From assembly GCA_045617105.1 (NCBI GenBank), contig JAZLHW010000168.1, positions 1-8,207 of the forward strand: a DNA stretch of 8,207 nucleotides, written 5' to 3'. The translations under genes were made by a program, and so were the position numbers. A model generated the notes under the pieces. It made no database searches. It saw only the letters and a program-made list of their open reading frames with translations, and was not told where the DNA came from. Positions 1 through 7,668 of this stretch are shown piece by piece (position 1 is the stretch's first letter; each line of letters starts with the position of its first letter). This DNA is from CALELM01 sp045617105 (lineage in GTDB: Bacteria; Bacillota; Negativicutes; Selenomonadales; Selenomonadaceae).

Positions 1-77
1 CATATCTCCCGCTTCGTTGAAACGCAAATTGGAGGGAAAATGCTTATGGCATTTTCTTGAACAATGGCGTTATAAAA
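1..77 (+). repeat. Left copy of a 77-base inverted repeat framing the nucleotidase-metY pair
   Basis: Bases 1-77 are the reverse complement of 3027-3103 with a single mismatch (position 8, C here against T in the other copy read in the same direction). The inner end reads GGCGTTATAAAA. Inside the repeat is a small hairpin, AAAATGC (37-43) and GCATTTT (49-55) around a TTATG loop, and a short CGTT-GA-AACG palindrome (15-24). Identity stops sharply after base 77, 11 bases before the Shine-Dalgarno of the nucleotidase gene. The outer end cannot be defined because the window starts at base 1; the right copy continues into a potential AAGCGG/CCGCTT stem whose second half is present here at 9-14, so the repeat probably extends further left. 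The element family is not recognised. Confidence 0.9.
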
Positions 78-88
78 GGCAAAAAGTC

Positions 89-96
89 AAAGGAGG
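89..96 (+). promoter_or_regulatory. Ribosome binding site that fixes the TTG start of the nucleotidase gene
   Basis: AAAGGAGG lies 8 bases before TTG at 105. The reading frame is open further upstream, to another TTG at 57 inside the repeat, but that codon has no comparable binding site and would place 16 charged and polar residues in front of the signal peptide. The site therefore selects the TTG at 105. Confidence 0.85.
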
Positions 97-104
97 TTTT
101 TTTC

Positions 105-1709
105 TTGAAAAAATTCACCATTCTATTATTTTCACTGCTCATGCTCCTTTCCCCTATGGCATTTGCAGCAGATTTCAGCGACCTCGTCATTCTCCATACC
201 AATGATACGCACGGGTTCGACCAGTACGGCAACGGCTCCAACGGCATGGCTGTTATTTCCGCACTGAAAAAGGACTATGAGGCACAGGGCTTTGACGTAC
301 TCCTTTTGGATTCCGGCGATGCCATTCAGGACCATCCTCTCGTGAATTTCAGTCAAGGCGCCTCTGCCATTGCCTTCATGAACTCGGCGCGCTATGATGC
401 CGGTACACTCGGCAACCATGAGTTTGACTACGGGCAGGACGTACTCCTGCAGAGAGTTAAAGAAGCAAACTTTCCCATTGTCTCTGCCAACGTTATTGTG
501 GATGCCACTGGTTCTACACTCGTCAAGCCTTATGCCATTCTTCAAAAAGGCAAACACAAAATTGGCATTCTGGGACTCACCACGCCAAGCGCAATAACCA
601 CTTCCCTGCCTGTCAACACCTACGGGCTGACCTTTCTCAAAGGCAAAGCGCTTTGGGACTGCACGCAAAGGTATGTAGATGAGCTCAAGAGCCAAGACTG
701 CGACCTCATCATCGTCCTTTCACATCTCGGCAGCTTTGAAAGATTTTCAGAGAACGGCGACTGTGCAGATGACGTCCTTGCACATGTCCACGGCATCGAC
801 ATTTTGCTGGACGGACACGACCATTTAGTAAAAAACAAGGAAGTAAACGGCACGATCTGGGCAGAAGCTGGCTGCCATACAGAACATATCGGCCGTTTGC
901 TCTTTGAAAAAGACAAATGGTTCAATACCATGCTTGACTTTGGAGAGTACACAAAGGAAGATCCCGACACCAAGAGCGTCATCGACAGATACGCAGCAGA
1001 AATCGCCGCACAAAACAGCAGCATCGGAACAAGTGAAGTCACACTCACAGAAGACAAGCTGCTGCTCCGCAGCCAAGAAACCAATACCGGCGACCTCATC
1101 GCAGATGCCCTTCTTTGGCAAGGAAGGCACTTCAGTGACCAAAATGTGACTATAGATGCTGCCATCATAAACGGCGGTGCTATCCGCACGGGAATTCCAA
1201 AAGGAACTATCACAAAGGCTCTCATCAAGAACATCATGCCATTTGAAAACCAGCTGTACCTCATTCAAATCCAAGGCGAAAAGCTGCTGGAGGTACTGGA
1301 AGCTACTTCCTGCCTCGTGCCGGAAGCCAGTGGTGGATTCGCTCAGGTTTCGGGAATAGAATATAGCATTGACACAGGGGTTCCGTTTGCAAAGGGACAG
1401 CAATATGACAGATCTTCCTACTTTGCCCCTTTGCAGCCCGGCAGCCGCGTCACCATTCATTCTGTGGGAGGAAAGCCCTTCTCCATGGACAGCACCTATA
1501 CCATTGTCACCACTAATTTTATATTGCAAGGCGGGGATTCTTATGGTGGGCTGGCTGCAGCCAATGCCGTCCTTTCCAGAACCGGCATTGGCTGCACAGA
1601 CAGCAATGCTGTATTGAATTATATTGCAGAAGAACTTCATGGAACGATTGGGAAAGAATATGAAAAACCACAGGGCAGGATCCATATCATACCTCCTCCC
1701 GAGCGCTAA
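105..1709 (+). CDS. Secreted 5'-nucleotidase / metallophosphatase (UshA family)
   Basis: Predicted 534-residue exported enzyme that hydrolyses 5'-nucleotides (possibly also UDP-sugars or cyclic nucleotides) to nucleoside and phosphate outside the cytoplasm. Residues 1-21 form a Sec signal peptide: KK, a Leu-rich core, then AFA before the probable cleavage. The N-terminal calcineurin-like metallophosphatase domain (about 25-270) carries the full dimetal set: HTNDTHG (31-37), GDAIQ (71-75), GNHEFDYG (103-110), SHLG (206-209) and GHDH (237-240). The C-terminal 5'-nucleotidase domain (about 308-525) has NTGDLIADA (327-335), NGGAIR (356-361) and GGDSY (476-480); F412 and Y480 are candidates for the aromatic pair that stacks the base in UshA (inference). 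The length is close to E. coli UshA (about 550). No sortase motif or C-terminal anchor is seen, so it is probably periplasmic or released. It starts with TTG (see 89-96) and is followed after 40 bases by metY, probably in one transcript. The family is certain; the exact substrate is not. Confidence 0.93.
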   Translation: MKKFTILLFSLLMLLSPMAFAADFSDLVILHTNDTHGFDQYGNGSNGMAVISALKKDYEAQGFDVLLLDSGDAIQDHPLVNFSQGASAIAFMNSARYDAGTLGNHEFDYGQDVLLQRVKEANFPIVSANVIVDATGSTLVKPYAILQKGKHKIGILGLTTPSAITTSLPVNTYGLTFLKGKALWDCTQRYVDELKSQDCDLIIVLSHLGSFERFSENGDCADDVLAHVHGIDILLDGHDHLVKNKEVNGTIWAEAGCHTEHIGRLLFEKDKWFNTMLDFGEYTKEDPDTKSVIDRYAAEIAAQNSSIGTSEVTLTEDKLLLRSQETNTGDLIADALLWQGRHFSDQNVTIDAAIINGGAIRTGIPKGTITKALIKNIMPFENQLYLIQIQGEKLLEVLEATSCLVPEASGGFAQVSGIEYSIDTGVPFAKGQQYDRSSYFAPLQPGSRVTIHSVGGKPFSMDSTYTIVTTNFILQGGDSYGGLAAANAVLSRTGIGCTDSNAVLNYIAEELHGTIGKEYEKPQGRIHIIPPPER

Positions 1710-1749
1710 GATTCCCTGATCCATAATTTTACTTTAGGAGGCTGAACTC

Positions 1750-3015
1750 ATGAAAGATGAAACTATTTGCCTGCATGCAGGTTATACACCAAAGAACGGT
1801 GATCCCGGCGTTATGCCGATCGTGCAAAGTACGACCTACCGCTTCGATTCGACAGAACATATCGGAGATCTTTTCAACAAGCCGACCGAGTGCATGTATT
1901 CCCGCTTCGCCAACCCGACGGTTGATGCTGTAGAAAAGAAAATTGCCGCTCTGGAAGGCGGCGTAGGCGCACTCTGCACGACATCAGGGCAGGCTGCTAA
2001 TCTCTTTGCTGTCCTGAATCTCTGCAAGGCAGGCGACAGTATCATCAGTTCTGCCGCAATCTACGGAGGAACGATCAACCTTTTCGCCGTCACCTTGAAG
2101 CGTTTTGGCATTGAATGTATTTTTGTTGATCCCAATGCCACGGAGGCAGAGATCGATGCAGCCTTCCAGCCAAATACAAAATGCGTCTTTGGCGAAACAA
2201 TAGCAAACCCTGCCCTCATCGTCTGCGACATTGAGAAATTTGCACGAACCGCCCACAAGCACGGCGTTCCCTTCCTCATCGACAATACATTTGCTACGCC
2301 CATCTTCTGCAAGCCGTTCGACTTTGGTGCAGACATCGTGATCCATTCCACCACAAAATACATGGACGGCCATGCATTGCAGGGCGGCGGCGTGATCGTA
2401 GACAGCGGAAAATTCGACTGGACGAACGGGAACTTCCCTGAATTCACAGAACCGGACGAATCCTATCACGGCATTGTTTACACGAAAGAATTCGGCAGCA
2501 TGGCGTATATCGTAAAAGCCCGTATGCAGCTCATGCGTGATTTCGGTGCCTATCCTGCCGCTCATTCCGCCTTTCTCCTAAATCTTGGACTGGAGACACT
2601 TCCTGTCCGCATGGAACGCTATTACGAAAATGGGCTTGCCATTTCCAAACACTTCCTTGCATCCGACAAGATCGCATCCGTCAGCTATCCGGGGCTTCCC
2701 GATGACTCACAGCACGGCATGTGCCAAAAATACCTTGGAGGAAAATGCTGCGGCGTAGTCACCTTTGTCATCAAGGGTGGAAAGCCTGCCGCTATCCAAT
2801 TCATGGATTCCCTCAAGCTCGCCTGCAATGAAGTAAACGTAGCCGATATCCGCACCTGTGTCCTGCACCCAGCCAGCGAGACTCATCGGCAGCTGACGGA
2901 CGAACAGCTCATTGCCGCCGGCATCAACCCTGGCATGATCCGCTTCTCCGTAGGACTGGAAAACGTCGAGGACATCAAGGCAGATATCGACCAAGCCCTT
3001 GCAAACGTGAAATAA
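1750..3015 (+). CDS. metY: O-acetylhomoserine sulfhydrylase (O-acetylhomoserine aminocarboxypropyltransferase)
   Basis: A cytoplasmic PLP enzyme of 421 residues that condenses O-acetyl-L-homoserine with sulfide to form homocysteine and acetate, the direct sulfhydrylation route to methionine; it may also take methanethiol. It belongs to the Cys/Met-metabolism fold-type I family. Visible features are YSR (50-52), which reaches the neighbouring PLP; SGQAA (79-83); Y105 in the YGG motif, which stacks on the cofactor; the LIDNTFATP motif with D178 bonding the pyridine nitrogen; and HSTTKYMDGHA with Schiff-base lysine K203. The GGVIVDSGKFDW segment followed by FTEPDESYHG is typical of MetY and absent from shorter methionine gamma-lyases and cystathionine gamma-synthases (about 380-400 residues). 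AGGAGG at 1736-1741 stands 8 bases before the ATG. It is the second gene of the nucleotidase unit and ends 11 bases before the right inverted repeat. No SAM riboswitch or T-box is visible in the available upstream sequence. A lyase side activity cannot be excluded from sequence. Confidence 0.93.
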   Translation: MKDETICLHAGYTPKNGDPGVMPIVQSTTYRFDSTEHIGDLFNKPTECMYSRFANPTVDAVEKKIAALEGGVGALCTTSGQAANLFAVLNLCKAGDSIISSAAIYGGTINLFAVTLKRFGIECIFVDPNATEAEIDAAFQPNTKCVFGETIANPALIVCDIEKFARTAHKHGVPFLIDNTFATPIFCKPFDFGADIVIHSTTKYMDGHALQGGGVIVDSGKFDWTNGNFPEFTEPDESYHGIVYTKEFGSMAYIVKARMQLMRDFGAYPAAHSAFLLNLGLETLPVRMERYYENGLAISKHFLASDKIASVSYPGLPDDSQHGMCQKYLGGKCCGVVTFVIKGGKPAAIQFMDSLKLACNEVNVADIRTCVLHPASETHRQLTDEQLIAAGINPGMIRFSVGLENVEDIKADIDQALANVK

Positions 3016-3026
3016 CAAAGGAAGAT

Positions 3027-3103
3027 TTTTATAACGCCATTGTTCAAGAAAATGCCATAAGCATTTTCCCTCCAATTTGCGTTTCAACGAAGCGGAAGAT
3101 ATG
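3027..3103 (-). repeat. Right copy of the 77-base inverted repeat
   Basis: This is the reverse complement of 1-77 with one mismatch (base 3096). It starts 11 bases after the metY stop codon. In the plus direction it contains the hairpin AAAATGC-CATAA-GCATTTT, too AT-rich and without a long enough T-run to be a convincing terminator. At its outer end AAGCGG (3090-3095) can pair with CCGCTT (3108-3113), which lies just outside the demonstrable repeat. Together the two copies enclose a 2949-base core containing exactly the two plus-strand genes. Confidence 0.9.
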
Positions 3104-3169
3104 CTCACCGCTTGTTAAAATTTGATTTCCCCCACTTACAGCAAGCTGTTGAAGAAGGGAACATCTTTA

Positions 3170-3185
3170 GCTTCGTTATAACGCC
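3170..3185. repeat. Short composite of both ends of the inverted repeat (possible element boundary)
   Basis: GCTTCGTTATAACGCC joins two words found in the 77-base repeat. GCTTCGTT is bases 11-18 of the left copy and is inverted as AACGAAGC at 3086-3093. TTATAACGCC is the inner end of the right copy (3029-3038). The middle, CGTTATAACG (3174-3183), is a perfect 10-base palindrome. TTATAACG at 3029-3036 and CGTTATAA at 3174-3181 could thus be 8-base terminal inverted repeats of a roughly 153-base element of which 3027-3103 is one half. The words are short, so the interpretation is tentative although the matches themselves are exact. Confidence 0.4.
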
Positions 3186-3192
3186 CTCAATC

Positions 3193-3234
3193 AAAAAGCA
3201 GGATGCTGCGCCAAAGCACAGCATCCTGCTTTTT
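3193..3234. terminator. Bidirectional rho-independent terminator between metY and the kinase gene
   Basis: AAAAAGCAGGATGCTG (3193-3208) and CAGCATCCTGCTTTTT (3219-3234) form a perfect 16-bp stem around a 10-base loop, which can close further by GC/GC pairing. The flanking A5 and T5 give a U-tract in both directions. It lies about 178 bases after the metY stop and 77 bases beyond the kinase stop on the other strand, where convergent transcription units need a shared terminator. Confidence 0.93.
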
Positions 3235-3310
3235 CTGATACAGCGAACAAACAGCGCTGCTTGCTCCTATGTACTTCAAAACACTATTGTCAAAATCAGC
3301 CTTCAAGATA

Positions 3311-6300
3311 TCATGACTTCTTCGGTCGGTAGGTTCTCAATGTCTGCATAAGCTCCGGTATGTCAATAGGTTTTCCCAAATGGCCGTTCATGCCGACTTC
3401 CTTTGCCTTGATCTTGTCCTCTGCAAAGACGTTTGCTGTCATTGCCACGATGGGAACCTTCGCCGCATATTCGCCGCATAGCTGCCGAATCTTCTTAGTT
3501 GCCACATAACCGTCCATCACAGGCATTTGAATATCCATCAGCACCAGATCGTATTGCCCGTCCTCTGCTTCCTCCATCTTCTTGACCGCATCAATGCCGT
3601 CCACAGCCTCATCGACATCGACCCCGATCTCCTGCATGATCTCACGCGCGATCTCACGGTTAAGCTCATTGTCCTCGACCAGCAGCACATGCATCCCCAT
3701 GAAGTCGTCCTCACATTCCTGCGAAGCCTCCATGACTTCATTTTCACGCTGAAGCATTTTTTCATCAGCAATGCGGAATTCCATCTCAATGACCACCGTA
3801 GTTCCCTTGCCCAGCTCACTTTCTATCTGGATCGTTCCGCCCATGAAATCCACGAGCTTTTTGACGATCGCCATGCCAAGCCCTGTTCCCTGCACGCCGC
3901 TTGCCGTGGAATTTCTCTCACGCGAAAAGGTTTCATAGATGGTTGACAAGAATTCCTCGCTCATGCCGATGCCATTGTCCGTGACCGTATAGCGGAAGCT
4001 TGCAAAGCCCGGTGACTTCTCCGGCAGCTCCTCCAGTCGATAATTGACCGTTCCGCCCTTCGGTGTATACTTGATAGCATTCGAGATAATATTTATCAGA
4101 ATCTGATCCACACGCACGACATCGAGCAGAAGCATCGGGTGGCGGATCTCTCCGTAATGGCAAGCAAACGTAACCTTCTTTTGTTCTGCCAAGGAGGACA
4201 GCATCGTTTCGACATTTCCCATGTGCTTGCTGACATCTGTCACGGATTCATCGATCATGACCTTGCCGCTCTCAATGCGTGCCATATCCAGCACATCATT
4301 GATGAGCATCAGCAAATGCTCACTTGCACCGTCCACTTTTTTCAGGCAGTCCATCAGTTTTTCCTTGCAGTCAATATTGTGCTGCGCCATTTTGTTGAAG
4401 CCTACGATAGCATTCATCGGTGTACGGATATCATGGCTCATATTGTTGAGGAAGGTCGTTTTCGCCTCGCTTGCCTTCCGTGCCTGCTCAAATGCCTCCG
4501 TAAGCAAGAGCTGCTGCTCTTCAAGCCTTGCATTTTGCTCGGCGATTTTCGCATCCAGTGCCAGCTCCTCCGAGCGGGATCTGTCAATCTTTTCCAAAGA
4601 AAGCACGCCCGTCTCTACCCTGCCCGCCTCATTGCGTTCCAAAGCGTAAAAGACGGCACGCTCCCACGACGAGGGATCCTCCTTCAAGCAATAGATAAAC
4701 TCCCGATGCTCCAATCCTGCCATGTACCGCTGCATGACCTCAGGACGGGAGATTTCCATGCAGTCCCCTCGATATGCATCATCCATACGGAGTGCCAGCC
4801 TGCGGACCTTAGAAGAAAACTCATCGAAGCTCGAACTCTCTTCCTCACCAAACAAACATTCCTCCTTGACCACCTGAAGGCTGTTCGTCCCCAAGTTGAC
4901 CAAATAGAGCGCAAGGAAATTGTCGTAGATCTTAAGGTCGACATAGTTCCTCATGATTTCCTCGTTCTTGTAGGCAAAGACAAGAACCGCAGCCGTCGGG
5001 TCCTCCTCCACGGAATCCACCTTGACGAATTTCAGCTCACAGAAACCCGTACCAATGTCACTGCCGGAACGATAGATCATTTGGAATGTCTTTTGATGCC
5101 TCAGGCATTCCTTGAGATGGGGGATCGAGCAGCTGGAAAGGACCTTGTCCTTGTCCACTTCATAAACGAACCTGTTCGTATAAAGCTGCATTGCCTCTGT
5201 ATAGGTGATCCGTTCCAACAATCCGCCAAACTCTACCTTGGTCATCTCGTCCATCGTATAGGCAGTAATCGTATCCTCCCGCAAATTGACATAATACACA
5301 GAAGTGTATTCCGAAGCCAACGTGTCGATCATCTCAAGATTCTGCTGCAGCTTTGCCTTCTCATTCATCTCTCGGCGCGTCTGCTCATCCACACTGCTGA
5401 AACCAACGATCAGGTAATCCGCATCCAATCCGCCATGAATGAACTTCGTTTGGTAATACAAGAGGTCGGAACCGATATGGATCCGAAAAGTCACATAATA
5501 AGATGTCTTGCGCTGAAGCTCCTGCAAAACTCTATGCAGATCCACCGACTCAATAAATCTCTGACGGTCTGCCTCACAGACAAATCCCTCCGCAAACCGC
5601 CGCATCTTGTCCTCGAAGCTGATGGAATCCGTCCAGTCGGGAATCTGATGCGCAAAGACCGAGCTGACACGGAAATCCCTCTGCTCCATCGTATCAATAT
5701 CTACAGCAAAAACGCACTCAAAATTCTCGGAAAGCCCAGCAATCACCCTCTGCTGCTGTTCCTCCTGCTTCCTCACTTCATCAATATCCTTGAAGCCCAT
5801 GATCAAGCCGTCCGGACTGTGCGTATCTCGGACAAACTTGATCTGATAGAACTTTATCCTGCCCCGAACGATAAAACGCACGTCATAAAGATACGAGGCA
5901 TTCGTTTGCAGCCTTGCAAAGATCGTTTCCCATTGGATCGCTGTCCAAAAATCCTGATAATCCTCCCAAACGACAATATCCTTGAAAAGCCGCTCCAGCT
6001 TCTCAATGGAAGGAATGTCCCCCTCGATGCTTTCCAAAAGGTCTTGGAACTCCTCGCTCGCACGATACCGAATGACCTCTCTCGTATGCACGTCAAAATA
6101 GCACACATAGTCAAAATCCGATGCCAGCGCATTCATAATGTCATCATGCCGCTGTTTTTCACGGATCATAGCTTCCTGTTCATGTGCCTCTGACGTGTCC
6201 CTCGTTGCGCCAAAAATACGAGGCAAGGACCACTCATTTTTTCGATGGATAATGAAAATATCATGATACCAGTGATACTCCCCATCCTTCTTCTGCAAGC

Positions 6301-7501
6301 GATAATCCAGCTCAAAGATCTTTTGATCCTCTGGATTCGCAATGGCGGCATAAAAAATGTCCTGTACCCGCTCCGAATCCTCCGGATGGAGACGTTCCGT
6401 AAATGCCGAAAACTCATTTGGAAAATCCTCAACGCTCTGATAGCCGTACAGCTGGCGAAGCTCATCGCTCCAGCAGACGGACACCATTCTTCCATCATGG
6501 TTAAGTTCGATCTCCCAGCCAACGGTTCCCATCATCTTCTGGAAGGTAGCTAAGTCATTGCGCTCAGATTCCAGCTTTTTCTTGAACTCTACCTGAAGCT
6601 CCAATGCCATCGCATTCTCCGCCGCCAGCTCCTCCCGTGCCTTCTTGTCCGTTATATCGAGAAAGACACCCAGCAGCTGCATAGGAGTACCATCTTCACG
6701 GCGGGAAATATCCCCTGCAAGCCGAAACCACCGCCAGCCACGATCCTTCGTCCGCAAACGGCACTCAATATCATAAATGCTCTTTCCGCCCCGATTGGCT
6801 GACACATGCGCAAACTCCTCATAGCAGGCTGCATGGTCAGAAGGATGAAGGATCGCTTCCAAAGAAGCAAATGTATTGGGAAAATCCCTCTCATTCGTGT
6901 AGCCAAGCATGTGCCGAAAGGTTTCCGACCAAGTAACCTTTTGGACCTTTCCCCGTTCCGTATAATCAATGAACCACATACCGGAACCCATGATTCCATG
7001 CAGCAGCCCAAAATTGCGGATCTGACGATTCAGCTCCGCCTCCTGCTCCAATCCGGCACGAACCTCCGCATCCACATTGCGCAGTCCCATCACCCAGCCA
7101 GTCGGACGGCTGTCTGCCTGCAGGGAATAGAATTTCATTTGGTAATACTGTATTTCTCCCCCGTACTGACCGCGAAACTGAACCACATAAGAAGATTGTT
7201 TTTTCAATACTTCAAAAACAACTTCCCTGCAGCTTTCCCTGCAAAATCTCTCACGATCCAATGCATATACAAAATGCTTTGCCAAAAACTCCAGCTTCCT
7301 GCCAAAAAGAGGCTCCTTTCCCCATTCTGGAAACATCTCCTCCCATGCCAAACTGGAATGATAACATTCCGCTCCATCAGTTTCCTCACTGCCTGTCAGC
7401 GTAACGTAATCCACGCAATCATATTCCTGAAACAACACTTTCACGATATCCTGCATAGCAGAATTCAATGCATCATTCCCAACCTCTGCCCAGTCGACCA
7501 T
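3311..7501 (-). CDS. Soluble multi-PAS hybrid sensor histidine kinase / response regulator
   Basis: A 1396-residue two-component hybrid kinase that should autophosphorylate on H1023 and pass phosphate to D1323 of its own receiver. Domain order: divergent PAS-like module 1 (about 22-148); PAS_3-type domains at about 168-287 and 325-437, with LHPSD and LHPED motifs and PAC segments; PAS-like modules 2 (455-578), 3 (587-709), 4 (725-851) and a degenerate 5 (856-975); a linker helix likely to coil (978-1015); HisKA with MSHDIRTPMNA (H-box); HATPase with NIISNAIKYTP (N-box, N1141), DNGIGM (1175-1180) and GTGLGM (1205-1210); and a receiver from 1269 with E1276-D1277, LMDIQMP (D1323), MTAN (T1355) and GKP (K1377). 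All catalytic residues are intact. No signal peptide or hydrophobic membrane segment is seen, so it should sense a cytoplasmic cue. No HPt or DNA-binding output is attached, and no partner regulator lies in the window. GAGGAGG (7509-7515) stands 7 bases before the ATG. It ends at the shared terminator. The signal is unknown. Confidence 0.95.
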   Translation of the reverse strand: MVDWAEVGNDALNSAMQDIVKVLFQEYDCVDYVTLTGSEETDGAECYHSSLAWEEMFPEWGKEPLFGRKLEFLAKHFVYALDRERFCRESCREVVFEVLKKQSSYVVQFRGQYGGEIQYYQMKFYSLQADSRPTGWVMGLRNVDAEVRAGLEQEAELNRQIRNFGLLHGIMGSGMWFIDYTERGKVQKVTWSETFRHMLGYTNERDFPNTFASLEAILHPSDHAACYEEFAHVSANRGGKSIYDIECRLRTKDRGWRWFRLAGDISRREDGTPMQLLGVFLDITDKKAREELAAENAMALELQVEFKKKLESERNDLATFQKMMGTVGWEIELNHDGRMVSVCWSDELRQLYGYQSVEDFPNEFSAFTERLHPEDSERVQDIFYAAIANPEDQKIFELDYRLQKKDGEYHWYHDIFIIHRKNEWSLPRIFGATRDTSEAHEQEAMIREKQRHDDIMNALASDFDYVCYFDVHTREVIRYRASEEFQDLLESIEGDIPSIEKLERLFKDIVVWEDYQDFWTAIQWETIFARLQTNASYLYDVRFIVRGRIKFYQIKFVRDTHSPDGLIMGFKDIDEVRKQEEQQQRVIAGLSENFECVFAVDIDTMEQRDFRVSSVFAHQIPDWTDSISFEDKMRRFAEGFVCEADRQRFIESVDLHRVLQELQRKTSYYVTFRIHIGSDLLYYQTKFIHGGLDADYLIVGFSSVDEQTRREMNEKAKLQQNLEMIDTLASEYTSVYYVNLREDTITAYTMDEMTKVEFGGLLERITYTEAMQLYTNRFVYEVDKDKVLSSCSIPHLKECLRHQKTFQMIYRSGSDIGTGFCELKFVKVDSVEEDPTAAVLVFAYKNEEIMRNYVDLKIYDNFLALYLVNLGTNSLQVVKEECLFGEEESSSFDEFSSKVRRLALRMDDAYRGDCMEISRPEVMQRYMAGLEHREFIYCLKEDPSSWERAVFYALERNEAGRVETGVLSLEKIDRSRSEELALDAKIAEQNARLEEQQLLLTEAFEQARKASEAKTTFLNNMSHDIRTPMNAIVGFNKMAQHNIDCKEKLMDCLKKVDGASEHLLMLINDVLDMARIESGKVMIDESVTDVSKHMGNVETMLSSLAEQKKVTFACHYGEIRHPMLLLDVVRVDQILINIISNAIKYTPKGGTVNYRLEELPEKSPGFASFRYTVTDNGIGMSEEFLSTIYETFSRERNSTASGVQGTGLGMAIVKKLVDFMGGTIQIESELGKGTTVVIEMEFRIADEKMLQRENEVMEASQECEDDFMGMHVLLVEDNELNREIAREIMQEIGVDVDEAVDGIDAVKKMEEAEDGQYDLVLMDIQMPVMDGYVATKKIRQLCGEYAAKVPIVAMTANVFAEDKIKAKEVGMNGHLGKPIDIPELMQTLRTYRPKKS

Positions 7502-7668
7502 CTCATGTCCTCCTCACGAAAGGTTTCCTTCCGCCTTGCAAAAACGCAAGCAATACATTTTCTTTTAGTTTCGCTCTTCCTCTCCGAAATCCTTCCTCTT
7601 TATCAATTTCAAAGAAGGAAATACCACACTATGCAAAAATCCATTGCTTCAGACAGATGCTGTACAGT

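Noticed and set aside
57..104. Upstream TTG start for the nucleotidase within the repeat
   Set aside because: No binding site precedes it, and it would bury the signal peptide behind 16 non-hydrophobic residues. The TTG at 105 has AAAGGAGG at ideal spacing.
1..104. SAM riboswitch or T-box leader for the metY operon
   Set aside because: The available leader is almost entirely the inverted repeat and shows none of the conserved riboswitch or T-box elements. A leader further upstream cannot be seen.
825..1724. A 299-codon minus-strand open frame inside the nucleotidase gene
   Set aside because: Antisense shadow of a gene with complete metallophosphatase motifs; no recognisable product.
1750..3015. 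Methionine gamma-lyase or cystathionine gamma-synthase
   Set aside because: The length of 421 residues and the GKFDW and FTEPDESYHG segments fit O-acetylhomoserine sulfhydrylase better than the shorter lyases.
3112..3351. A 79-codon plus-strand open frame downstream of metY
   Set aside because: It runs straight through the strong terminator hairpin into the antisense of the kinase end and has no ribosome binding site.
4139..6193. A 684-codon plus-strand open frame inside the kinase gene
   Set aside because: It lies entirely antisense to a gene with intact catalytic motifs in every domain. Its translation is a Leu/His/Ile-rich sequence without a recognisable family, and no ribosome binding site of the local AGGAGG type was evident. 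It is explained by the rarity of TTA, CTA and TCA codons in the kinase.
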